The position numbers and the translations under genes were made by a program. The notes beneath the pieces are model-generated. The model had not been told where the DNA came from and made no database searches. It was given only the letters and a program-made list of their open reading frames with translations. Below, piece by piece: positions 1-5,975 of a stretch of 10,190 nt of DNA; position 1 is the first letter of the stretch, and every line of letters starts with the position of its first letter. The stretch is from Anaerolineales bacterium. Lineage in GTDB: Bacteria > Chloroflexota > Anaerolineae > Anaerolineales > E44-bin32. The stretch spans positions 1 to 10,190 of the forward strand of contig WVZH01000101.1 in the NCBI GenBank assembly GCA_011772595.1, read 5' to 3'.

Positions 1-2
1 GC

Positions 3-107
3 GTCGCAGCCGAGCTTATAATTGGAGTTGAACATCTTGCACCTCCTGTGCACGAATTGGGATATGTTCAATCCCAGTGTAGCGAGGGGTGCAACCCTTT
101 TATATAA
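3..107 (+). CDS. C-terminal end of an unknown cassette gene (C0), truncated by window edge
   Basis: One + frame stays open from base 3 to a TAA at 105-107, while the other two + frames close within the first 40 bases. The tail reads VAAELIIGVEHLAPPVHEL and continues to end NPFI. The stop codon abuts the R'' core of attC1, the usual arrangement for a cassette gene. I do not recognise the protein and 34 residues are too few to assign a family. The frame could be open by chance; its position directly before an attC is the main support. Confidence 0.45.
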   Translation, partial: VAAELIIGVEHLAPPVHELGYVQSQCSEGCNPFI

Positions 108-193
108 TCAACTCGCTGGAGCGGACGCCGCGCGCAGTGCGAAAATATATTAGCAGAATATGTGCGGCGCCGCTCAGCTCGCAGCTGTTATGT
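106..193 (+). other. attC: attC1 recombination site (end of cassette C0)
   Basis: R'' core is AATCAAC at 106-112 and R' is GTTATGT at 187-193, giving an 88-bp site. The arms GAGCGGACGCCGC (119-131) and GCGGCGCCGCTC (164-175) pair perfectly except for one extrahelical A (125) on the left arm, the asymmetry integrases use to choose the bottom strand. A short AT-rich terminal segment lies between the arms. The crossover is expected between G187 and T188. Confidence 0.88.
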
Positions 194-232
194 TGCAGAT
201 TACCTGATATGGATATGATGGATGAGAGCGTG

Positions 233-1582
233 ATGGTCAAATTGAAAAAAGTTGTTATCTATCTGTTAATTCTGCTAATGTGGACAGGTTGTACAGAGAG
301 TTCATCAAAAGTTGTAGGTCAACACGAGGTGGAACCACTGTATGAACTGGTTTCTGGATCAACACGCAAAATATCTCAAATTGCCGGGGATTATGATTTT
401 CAGAGTGGACAACTAACACCAAATCAAACTATCACTCGCTATAACCTCATGGGAACTGATGGTGGTAATTCGTTTGAATATGATGGCAAGCTCTGGTTCT
501 TCTTTGGAGATAGCGATCATATTTTTCCTGTATCGGAGGATATGGAGAACCTCAACGCTATGGCTTGGGCCACAGTCGAGGACCCAGAGAATCTAACACT
601 ACAATTTCTTACAGATACGGAACGAATACCTGGCAAGACTGTATGGTTGGCACCAATTTTGGTTGATGCCCAAGGCCAGGAAAAGAACCTACAAGCATTC
701 AACACACAATTGGATGGATTTAGCGATGGGGACGACCTCTATGTTCTCTGGTCACAAGATTTCATGTCCAGATCGGTGTTATCGAAGACAGATGATCCAA
801 CCGCACCTTTCAAGATCGTTTATGATTTGGGTGATAGTCATTTTATCAACGTGGATGCTGTTGGGCAAAACGACATAGAAATCCCAGGGTTGGAAGAATA
901 TGGTCGAACGGATTGGATATTATTCTACGGCAGTGGAACCGTTAAGAACAAGCATGTTTATATGGCTGTAACCCCGCGTGATCGGTTGAGAGAAGGTGAT
1001 CGTGATGCAGTTTATTTCCTATCTGGATATGATTTTAGTCAGTCAGAGCCAGTCTTGAACTGGAGTAAGGATGAAGATAAGTCCGTGAGGTTGTTTGAAA
1101 TCGAGGGCAATGGTTTTGATTTCACTATGGGACCATTTCATAGTCCATGGGGCGGAACAGAACCAAATGTGTTTTTTGTAGAAAAATTGAACCTTTACTT
1201 TGCAGTTTATACTGATCTTTTCACAGTTCGTTTGAGGACCGCCAATTCACCATGGGGACCTTGGACGGATCCAATTACTATTTTTGTGCCATGGGAGGAC
1301 TATGGTTATGGCCCTGCTTTTGGTACATTCCTACATAATCCAGAATTAGCTGATGGAAAAACATTGAAGCCCGGTGACTGCGCGGGTGGAGAACACCATC
1401 CGCTTTGTGATCGCATTCATGATGATGGTCATGAAGCTGATGGCGGCGGGGTATATGGGGCCTGGGTAATTGAAAAATTCCTAGAAGTTTCTGAGAATGG
1501 AGAAATAACCCTCTACTATTTGCTTTCAACCCAAAATCCGTATAATGTGGTTTTGTTGACGTCACGGTTACAGAAACGGTGA
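233..1582 (+). CDS. DUF4185-type beta-propeller lipoprotein (putative glycosidase-like)
   Basis: A 449-residue predicted lipoprotein. Residues 1-19 are a signal peptide (basic MVKLKK start, hydrophobic core) ending in a lipobox-like TGC, with Cys20 as the lipidated residue. Around 73-95 it carries the DUF4185 signature: GTDGGNS, then a short spacer and KLWFFFGDS. The C-terminus LSTQNPYNVVLLTSRLQ also matches the last strand of that family. The body is rich in Trp/Tyr/Gly/Asp, consistent with a five-bladed propeller. Established knowledge: some DUF4185 proteins are endo-D-arabinanases (GH183), but substrate and activity here are unknown. The frame is open back to 89, but that region is attC1, so translation should begin later. 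ATG 233 is preferred because the signal peptide begins there and a weak GAGAG lies upstream; ATG 209 is possible. It is the sole gene of cassette C1 and is visibly AT-richer than C3 and C4. Export to the outer face is inferred. Confidence 0.75.
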   Translation: MVKLKKVVIYLLILLMWTGCTESSSKVVGQHEVEPLYELVSGSTRKISQIAGDYDFQSGQLTPNQTITRYNLMGTDGGNSFEYDGKLWFFFGDSDHIFPVSEDMENLNAMAWATVEDPENLTLQFLTDTERIPGKTVWLAPILVDAQGQEKNLQAFNTQLDGFSDGDDLYVLWSQDFMSRSVLSKTDDPTAPFKIVYDLGDSHFINVDAVGQNDIEIPGLEEYGRTDWILFYGSGTVKNKHVYMAVTPRDRLREGDRDAVYFLSGYDFSQSEPVLNWSKDEDKSVRLFEIEGNGFDFTMGPFHSPWGGTEPNVFFVEKLNLYFAVYTDLFTVRLRTANSPWGPWTDPITIFVPWEDYGYGPAFGTFLHNPELADGKTLKPGDCAGGEHHPLCDRIHDDGHEADGGGVYGAWVIEKFLEVSENGEITLYYLLSTQNPYNVVLLTSRLQKR

Positions 1583-1617
1583 TTATCTTTCAATGTAGTG
1601 TTTGAAATTATAGTGCA

Positions 1618-1744
1618 ACATAACCCTAATTACACCTGACCTGCCTATCGGCAGGATGGTACACAACGCGAAAAGCCAGAGTTGGTCACAATTCTAAGAT
1701 GATTCGGGGCAGACACCGGCAGGCAGGTGAATATCCTGTTAGGC
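1618..1744 (+). other. attC: attC2 recombination site, divergent type (end of cassette C1)
   Basis: R'' is ACATAAC at 1618-1624, the reverse complement of the C1 start GTTATGT. R' is GTTAGGC at 1738-1744. The long arms are CACCTGACCTGCC (1633-1645) and GGCAGGCAGGTG (1718-1729), complementary except for one extrahelical A (1639). The site is about 127 bp and lacks the GCTGGAGCGG motif of the other sites here. A second hairpin (1640-1645 with 1650-1655, loop TATC) competes with the main stem. Confidence 0.8.
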
Positions 1745-1782
1745 CGCTCATCTGATAGATTGTGATAGTTTTCTGATGGGAT

Positions 1783-2319
1783 ATGGTATTGTGTTTCATA
1801 TATTTTGATCCCATGGCAAAATCACAAGCCCTCACACAAATCAGGATTATCTTCTGTTTATTCTCGATAGCTCTTATAGCCAGTGGACTTACAGCAATCT
1901 TTGCCCGAGAAGGCTTGCAGCTTCTGTATCCTTTATTTTCCGCTGGCTCAATCCTCGATAGACTATGGCCATCGATGGCTGAATGGTTGAATACTGTTTA
2001 TCTAGCTGTCGAGGCAACTTATACAACTTACCCATTTTTAGCATACGGATATGATTGGCTTGCATTTGGTCACTTCATCATTTCTATTCCTTTTATTATG
2101 GCCATTCGAGATCCTATACGTCTTCCATGGGTTGTTGAATATGGTATAGCTGCATGTATAGCTGTTTTTCCGTTTGCTATTGTTTTTGGAGCAATTCGTG
2201 GAATTCCAGTGTTCTGGAGGTTGGTGGATACAATATTTGGGATAGGGGGGCTTGTATTATTGGCAATATTACGAAATCGATTCAAACTACTCTCTGTTTA
2301 CCAAGATGCTGTTAATTGA
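1783..2319 (+). CDS. small integral membrane protein, unknown family (cassette C2)
   Basis: A 178-residue hydrophobic protein with about four membrane segments, near residues 20-41, 88-107, 120-142 and 150-163, and a basic C-terminal tail (RNRFKLLSVYQDAVN). I do not recognise the family and propose no function. ATG 1783 has a weak TGGG upstream; ATG 1813 (MAKSQAL) is a reasonable alternative that starts just before the first membrane segment. It is the only gene of cassette C2. The ORF ends with TGA, directly followed by the R'' of attC3, so the stop codon lies inside the cassette-end complementarity GAGCGGCCTAAC. Base composition is AT-rich, unlike C3 next to it. Confidence 0.65.
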   Translation: MVLCFIYFDPMAKSQALTQIRIIFCLFSIALIASGLTAIFAREGLQLLYPLFSAGSILDRLWPSMAEWLNTVYLAVEATYTTYPFLAYGYDWLAFGHFIISIPFIMAIRDPIRLPWVVEYGIAACIAVFPFAIVFGAIRGIPVFWRLVDTIFGIGGLVLLAILRNRFKLLSVYQDAVN

Positions 2320-2338
2320 GCGGCCTAACCATTCGCTG

Positions 2339-2381
2339 GAGCCCTTCGGCGGAGTTCATCCTGAGCTGTGTCGAAGGGCTC
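2339..2381. repeat. REP-like palindromic element inside attC3
   Basis: GAGCCCTTCG (2339-2348) is the exact reverse complement of CGAAGGGCTC (2372-2381). A nested pair, TCCTGAGC and GCTCAGGA, overlaps it on the right. The wording (cat cctgagc ... tcgaaggg ctcagga) is that of a dispersed palindromic repeat I know from many bacterial genomes. It sits where the centre of the attC should be, which suggests insertion into, or capture by, the site. Confidence 0.6.
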
Positions 2382-2461
2382 AGGATAAACGCCCCCGAAA
2401 TTCAGGGAAATTTGTCTAGAGATGGAGTATGATCGGTAGTGAAAGCAGGTTGCTCCCTGGC

Positions 2462-2518
2462 CTGGCCTGGCGGCCAGCCAGCCTGTCCTGGCTGACGCCA
2501 GTCAGTCCAGGGGACAGG
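2462..2518. repeat. pair of GC-rich hairpins in attC3
   Basis: Hairpin 1 is CTGGCC (2462-2467), loop TGGC, GGCCAG (2472-2477). Hairpin 2 is a longer stem: CCTGTCC (2482-2488) with GGACAGG (2512-2518), TGG with CCA, and CTGAC (2492-2496) with GTCAG (2501-2505), loop GCCA; T2506 and GG 2510-2511 are unpaired. The absence of a T-run argues against a Rho-independent terminator. They probably form part of the variable terminal structure of the site. Confidence 0.55.
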
Positions 2519-2586
2519 CAGCTCAAGACCGTTAGCCCGCCGCAACGATAGACCTTCGCGCAGACAGCGTGACCGTGGAGATGAGA

Positions 2587-3210
2587 ATGCCCGCCCAGCC
2601 CAAGAGTGCAAAAACCCACAGCCGGCTCTTTGCAGCTGGTGCCTCGGCCGGTGCGGCCCTCTTTGCGGCGTTCCTGGTCGGGTTTATTCCCCTCTTGGGG
2701 CAACGGATCCCCGTCGGTGTCAACTGGCTCGTCACTCTGTTCGATCTCAACTTCCGACCTCTCGCTACCAATGCGTCAGCCCTCAGCACATTCTCCCTCG
2801 TTGACGCCAGCATCTTGCTCCTCTTTGGCCTGCTGATGGCCTGCATGTATCCCGTTCTCAGGTCTGCTAGCAGGACGTGGGCTCTCATTGCGGTAGCTCT
2901 TCCTTTCGTTGGAGTCCCAGTTTTCTTAATCACGGCCACGGCAGGCCGTAGCGCTGTCCTGCTGGCGGGGCTCATCTCATCCGTGCTTGCCTTCCGCCGT
3001 GGGTTTGGTGCTCCTGCGACTGCCGTCGCCGGAGTGCTTGCCAGTGCCACGCTCCTCGTTCTAGGCGACTTCGCTACGGCGGCGCTGGCCCCGTCGCTGC
3101 TCATCGCCTTCATCATTGCAGTATGCTATGTGCTCTGGACAGCCTGGCTGCTTCTCATCGCGCTTGAACTGGCACGAAAGGCTCGAGGTGTGAACCAAAC
3201 CGGGACATAG
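2587..3210 (+). CDS. GC-rich polytopic membrane protein, unknown family (cassette C3)
   Basis: A 207-residue Ala/Leu/Val-rich protein with five to six likely membrane helices, near residues 14-38, 70-90, 96-117, 120-136, 142-160 and 165-192, ending in a basic tail (LARKARGVNQTGT). I do not recognise it. The frame opens earlier at a GTG (2569), but ATG 2587 has GGAG at 2577-2580 six bases upstream and is preferred. Composition is much more GC-rich than C1 and C2, as expected for a cassette of separate origin. The attC that should follow is missing: the expected end GGCTAAC, complementary to the C3 start, is not seen downstream, and IS481-like sequence begins at or near the stop. The last few residues (from about GVNQTGT) may therefore be encoded by the IS end rather than by the native gene. 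Confidence 0.7.
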   Translation: MPAQPKSAKTHSRLFAAGASAGAALFAAFLVGFIPLLGQRIPVGVNWLVTLFDLNFRPLATNASALSTFSLVDASILLLFGLLMACMYPVLRSASRTWALIAVALPFVGVPVFLITATAGRSAVLLAGLISSVLAFRRGFGAPATAVAGVLASATLLVLGDFATAALAPSLLIAFIIAVCYVLWTAWLLLIALELARKARGVNQTGT

Positions 3211-3220
3211 CTTACAAAAT

Positions 3221-3268
3221 ATTCTCAGGACATGGTTGACACAAATTCTCAAGACATGGTTAACACTT
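3221..3268 (+). repeat. tandem 24-bp direct repeat at IS481 left end
   Basis: Two adjacent 24-nt copies, 3221-3244 and 3245-3268, share the core ACATGGTT and begin ATTCTCA. They differ at four positions: G/A at 3228/3252, G/A at 3238/3262, and AA/TT at the 3' ends. They lie directly upstream of the transposase ribosome binding site and are probably part of the IS end (transposase-binding iterons or a duplicated terminal repeat), which is inference. Confidence 0.6.
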
Positions 3269-3289
3269 TCCTCATCGAGGAGGTGGTCC

Positions 3290-3646
3290 ATGCCCTGGAG
3301 AGGTGTCACCGTGAGCGAACAACGGCAGCGGTTTATCGAAGATTACCTACTGAACTACTACTCCATAACCGAGCTGGCCGAGCGTTTCGGGATCTCAAGA
3401 ACAACTTCCTATAAGTGGATCAACCGAGACAAGCAGCATGGTCAAGCAGGCTACCAGGAGTTATCTCGTCGCCCTCATAGATGCCCCTGGCAAACAGATC
3501 AAGCGATCGCCAATGAGCTGGTGAAACTCCGCAAGGCGTATCCGAAGTGGGGACCACGCAAGCTGCTCGACATGATGCATCAATGTAATCCCAAGTGGCA
3601 GCTTCCGTCGATATCCACTGCAGCGCGCATCCTGGGGGACATTTGA
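3290..3646 (+). pseudogene. IS481-family transposase, N-terminal fragment
   Basis: A 118-residue fragment beginning MPWRGVTVSEQRQRF. Residues 26-44 form the helix-turn-helix (ITELAERFGISRTTSYKWI), followed by the family-typical RRPHRCP, a KLRKAYPKWGPRKLL segment and the STAARILG linker. The DDE catalytic core of about 200 residues should follow but is absent; the frame ends in GDI and a stop. The start at 3290 is supported by GAGGAGGT at 3277-3284 and by the usual MPW beginning. It cannot catalyse transposition by itself. Its position between two damaged cassettes indicates insertion into the array followed by deletion. Confidence 0.85.
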
Positions 3647-3695
3647 ACGCGCGGCCGTCCTCGACAGTTAATGGATATGAGAATGGAGGCCATCG

Positions 3696-4631
3696 ATGTC
3701 CGACATCATTTCGTCCGACCCCGCCCAGAAGAATGACATCTGGTACAAGTACAAGACCGTATCAGTGGACCACCTCGATCAGCTGCAGGAGGACTTCGAC
3801 CGCCATGATCGGGCAGGGAGCCTGAGCGATCATCCGACCTTCCGCTCCTACCTGGCAAACAAGAAATTCACCCTCCCCGAAGACATGCCCAACGCCAAAT
3901 CGATCATCGTGATGGCCGTGTTCAACCCTCTGATGCTGGTCGATTTCCACGTCAACGGGAAGCCGTTGGAAGTGATGCTTCCGCCACAGTATTACGACGA
4001 CGGTGTCAGTCTCGAGGACTTGGAAGCCATGATTCAGGAAGACATTCTCCCGGAACCCGGCTATGAGATCCTGTGCGCCACGCATCTTCACCTCAAGCTA
4101 CTGGCCGTTCGCAGCGGGCTGGGAAGGTATGGCAGGAACAACATTTGCTACGTCGACGACATGGGAAGCCTGCTCACGCTGTATGCCTACTTCACCGACT
4201 ACGAGTTCGAGGTCTACGATTGGGCAGACATCGGCATGATGCCCTCCTGTGAGAATTGCCAGCTGTGCTACAAGCGCTGTCCCACGCAGGCCATCCGCAA
4301 GGAGAATTTCGTGGTTGACATCGGCCGTTGCGTGACGCTGTACAACGAGATCCATGGCGAATTCCCAGACTGGATGCCCAAACACACCCACAATGCGTTG
4401 ATGGGATGCATGCATTGCCAGCTCAACTGCCCCGCCAACCGCGAGCCTCTCAAGCGCAGCGGAAGATTGGAAGCCGTCACCCAGGAAGAAACGGATCGCA
4501 TCCTGCGGGGAGATGCAGATGAAGCGCTTCTGGAAGCGCTGTCGCGCAAACTGAGAAGCTATTATCCGGCCAGCTCGGCGGAGAACTTCCCCATCTTCAC
4601 CCGCAACCTGGGCGCCCTGCTCCTGAGATGA
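3696..4631 (+). CDS. QueG-like double 4Fe-4S cluster protein (epoxyqueuosine reductase family paralogue)
   Basis: A 311-residue soluble protein. Residues 127-168 resemble the QueG core before the clusters (LKLLAVRSGLGRYGRNN, then GSLLTLYAYFTD). Two ferredoxin-like 4Fe-4S clusters are predicted from Cys185-x2-Cys188-x2-Cys191-x3-Cys195-Pro, a lone Cys212, and Cys238-x2-Cys241-x3-Cys245-Pro, the same order as QueG. QueG uses cobalamin and two clusters to reduce epoxyqueuosine in tRNA. Here the region after Cys212 (VTLYNEIHGEFPDWM) replaces the QueG ISYLTIE-like stretch and the N-terminus is divergent, so the substrate is probably different; reductive dehalogenase relatives share this fold. GGAGG at 3685-3689 lies six bases before ATG 3696. 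The stop is followed by attC4, so this is cassette C4, but its left border is lost. A cobalamin cofactor is unproven. Confidence 0.75.
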   Translation: MSDIISSDPAQKNDIWYKYKTVSVDHLDQLQEDFDRHDRAGSLSDHPTFRSYLANKKFTLPEDMPNAKSIIVMAVFNPLMLVDFHVNGKPLEVMLPPQYYDDGVSLEDLEAMIQEDILPEPGYEILCATHLHLKLLAVRSGLGRYGRNNICYVDDMGSLLTLYAYFTDYEFEVYDWADIGMMPSCENCQLCYKRCPTQAIRKENFVVDIGRCVTLYNEIHGEFPDWMPKHTHNALMGCMHCQLNCPANREPLKRSGRLEAVTQEETDRILRGDADEALLEALSRKLRSYYPASSAENFPIFTRNLGALLLR

Positions 4632-4637
4632 GCGATC

Positions 4638-4724
4638 AGATAACGTGTCGCTGATGCGGACCCCGCGGGTAGGGCCGCTTCAATTCCTAGTACCAGGCGG
4701 CGCCTCAGCTCGCAGCCGTTAGGC
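4638..4724 (+). other. attC: attC4 recombination site (end of cassette C4)
   Basis: R'' core is AGATAAC at 4638-4644, left arm GTGTCGCTGATGCGGACC, right arm GGCGGCGCCTCAGCTCGCAG, R' GTTAGGC at 4718-4724; about 87 bp. The right arm closely matches attC1 and attC5. The start of C4 should be GTTATCT, but no such sequence occurs upstream, consistent with loss of that border at the IS remnant. Confidence 0.85.
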
Positions 4725-4757
4725 GGATAGCCCTTATCCTTGAGAGAGTATTTGATC

Positions 4758-5840
4758 ATGCAAAACTACATAATCAAGGCGCTATTCACAATAATGTTTA
4801 TTGTTTCCATGAATGCTTGTGGTCAGGCTCCAGAAACCCCGCCGATGTTACAAGATAAGACTGTCATTTCAACTTCTGTGCTCGAATACGATGGTCCCGT
4901 TTCAACATTAGTTAGTAACACATTTGATCCGAGCGCGATTACTATCAACACGGTTGAACAAATCGTTCTACTTCAGACTCTTAATGGTCATACTGGCAGG
5001 ATACTAAAAGTTGCGTTCTCATCGGATGGTACATACGTTGCTTCAACCAGTCAGGATAAAAAGATCAAATTGTGGGACGTTAGAAACGGGCAAGAAGTGC
5101 ACACTTTCCAAATGACATCGGTAGATATGCCGGATATTTCCTTTTCGCCCACTGGAAACTTGCTTGCATCGGCTGAAGCAATATGGGACGTAGAGAGCAA
5201 GCGGGAAATACATACGCTTGAGCGGGGGAGTCAAATTCCTGCTTCCATTGCTTTCTCCCCAGATGGCTCAATACTTGCTGTGGCCCTTTTTGATCAACCG
5301 ATAAAACTTTGGGACGTAGCAAGTGGGCAGGTTGTACAGATGATTGGTGAACAGGTGGAAGATAGAATAATCCATATCGAATTCTCTCCAGATGGCGCTC
5401 TGTTAGCTGCCGGTGTAAAGGGCGGCATTATAAGGTTATGGGACATTGAGAATGGAGAATTAGTAGACAGTCTACAATATATCGGAGAAACTGACATACA
5501 TGACATCGCGTTTTCACCCGATGGAAGGATTTTGGCATCAGGTGGCAGGGTTGCCGTAGTGCAATTGTGGGATGTTCCGAATAGGGAATTGGCCAATACA
5601 ATCAGACTTCGAGATGCGTTGATGAGTGTGGCTTTTTCCCCTGACGGCATGATTTTAGCCTCAGCTGGAGGGTACGAACATGCGGTTCTATTGTGGGATG
5701 TCAAGAGTGGAAGACTTTTGCATTCTCTGCCTCATAATGAACAATTGGTGACAGTAGCATTTTCACCTGATGGAAAATTACTGGCCGCCGGGTGCTTTGA
5801 CAACCAGGTTTATCTATGGGGTATATCAAAGGAGCCTTAG
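4758..5840 (+). CDS. seven-repeat WD40 beta-propeller lipoprotein (cassette C5)
   Basis: A 360-residue protein. Residues 1-20 are a signal peptide (IIKALFTIMFIVSMNA) and Cys21 is the likely lipidated residue. A short linker precedes seven WD40 repeats from about residue 72 to the end. These show the repeated pattern (I/V)AFSPDG..LA followed by (K/R)LWDV..G, and the first carries GH in LNGHTG. Repeat 2 (about 121-154) is shortened: it goes from LASAEA straight to IWDV and lacks about seven residues of the third strand. The last ends YLWGIS. WD40 propellers are protein-binding scaffolds; no enzyme domain is fused, so the partner is unknown. ATG 4758 with AGAGAG at 4743-4748 is preferred over the TTG at 4740. 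It is the only gene in C5. Exposure on the outer membrane face or cell surface is inferred. Confidence 0.85.
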   Translation: MQNYIIKALFTIMFIVSMNACGQAPETPPMLQDKTVISTSVLEYDGPVSTLVSNTFDPSAITINTVEQIVLLQTLNGHTGRILKVAFSSDGTYVASTSQDKKIKLWDVRNGQEVHTFQMTSVDMPDISFSPTGNLLASAEAIWDVESKREIHTLERGSQIPASIAFSPDGSILAVALFDQPIKLWDVASGQVVQMIGEQVEDRIIHIEFSPDGALLAAGVKGGIIRLWDIENGELVDSLQYIGETDIHDIAFSPDGRILASGGRVAVVQLWDVPNRELANTIRLRDALMSVAFSPDGMILASAGGYEHAVLLWDVKSGRLLHSLPHNEQLVTVAFSPDGKLLAAGCFDNQVYLWGISKEP

Positions 5841-5884
5841 TTGGGGAAACGAGATTGGACGGATACAGCTATTTATGATGATCC

Positions 5885-5975
5885 GCCTAACAAATCGCTG
5901 AAGCGGACGCCGAAGGATGAACGAATAATAAATTGAGGGAGCTTGCCGGCGCCGCTTAGCTCAAAACCGTTAGGC
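5885..5975 (+). other. attC: attC5 recombination site (end of cassette C5)
   Basis: The most canonical site here: R'' GCCTAAC at 5885-5891 (extended to ATCCGCCTAAC, matching the C5 start) and R' GTTAGGC at 5969-5975; 91 bp. The arms AAGCGGACGCCG (5901-5912) and CGGCGCCGCTT (5947-5957) are perfectly complementary apart from one extrahelical A at 5907. R'' and R' are also complementary to each other. Confidence 0.92.

Larger units (their letters stand above)
2323..2537 (+). other. attC: attC3, oversized attC with inserted hairpins (end of cassette C2)
   Basis: R'' is GCCTAAC at 2323-2329, extended to GAGCGGCCTAAC, which mirrors the C2 start. The left arm begins normally (ATTCGCTGGAGC). The right arm ends GGCAGCTCAAGACCGTTAGCC, with R' GTTAGCC at 2531-2537. 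The span of about 215 bp is longer than the usual 60-150 bp. The interior holds a REP-like palindrome (2339-2381) and two further hairpins (2462-2477 and 2482-2518). The two outer arms no longer pair well with each other, so folding and activity are doubtful. Confidence 0.65.
3189..3650 (+). mobile_element. truncated IS481-family insertion sequence
   Basis: The transposase N-terminal half (see separate entry) identifies the family. A possible left end is TGTGAACC at 3189, inferred because IS481 elements commonly begin with TGT. Next come two tandem 24-nt copies (3221-3244 and 3245-3268) and the transposase. Homology stops near 3640, before the DDE catalytic domain, and no right-end inverted repeat is seen before the next gene at 3696. 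The element therefore has a 3' deletion, whose formation probably removed the end of C3 and the start of C4. The exact boundaries are uncertain. Confidence 0.7.

Noticed and set aside
89..232. Extended N-terminus of the C1 ORF starting at 89
   Set aside because: This stretch is attC1 read as protein (SLERTPRA...); the signal peptide starts at 233.
1640..1655. Rho-independent terminator after C1
   Set aside because: The hairpin CCTGCC/GGCAGG has no T-run and lies inside attC2, so it is explained as part of that site.
2402..2703. Small minus-strand ORFs in the attC3 region
   Set aside because: They run through hairpin repeats of the site and have no start signals.
2532..3116. Minus-strand ORF of 194 codons opposite C3
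   Set aside because: It is Arg/Ala/Thr-rich and is a shadow of a GC-rich gene with a good ribosome binding site on the + strand.
3661..3673. R' half-site GTTAATG before the QueG-like gene
   Set aside because: It does not match the predicted C4 border GTTATCT, and the preceding bases do not form an attC arm.
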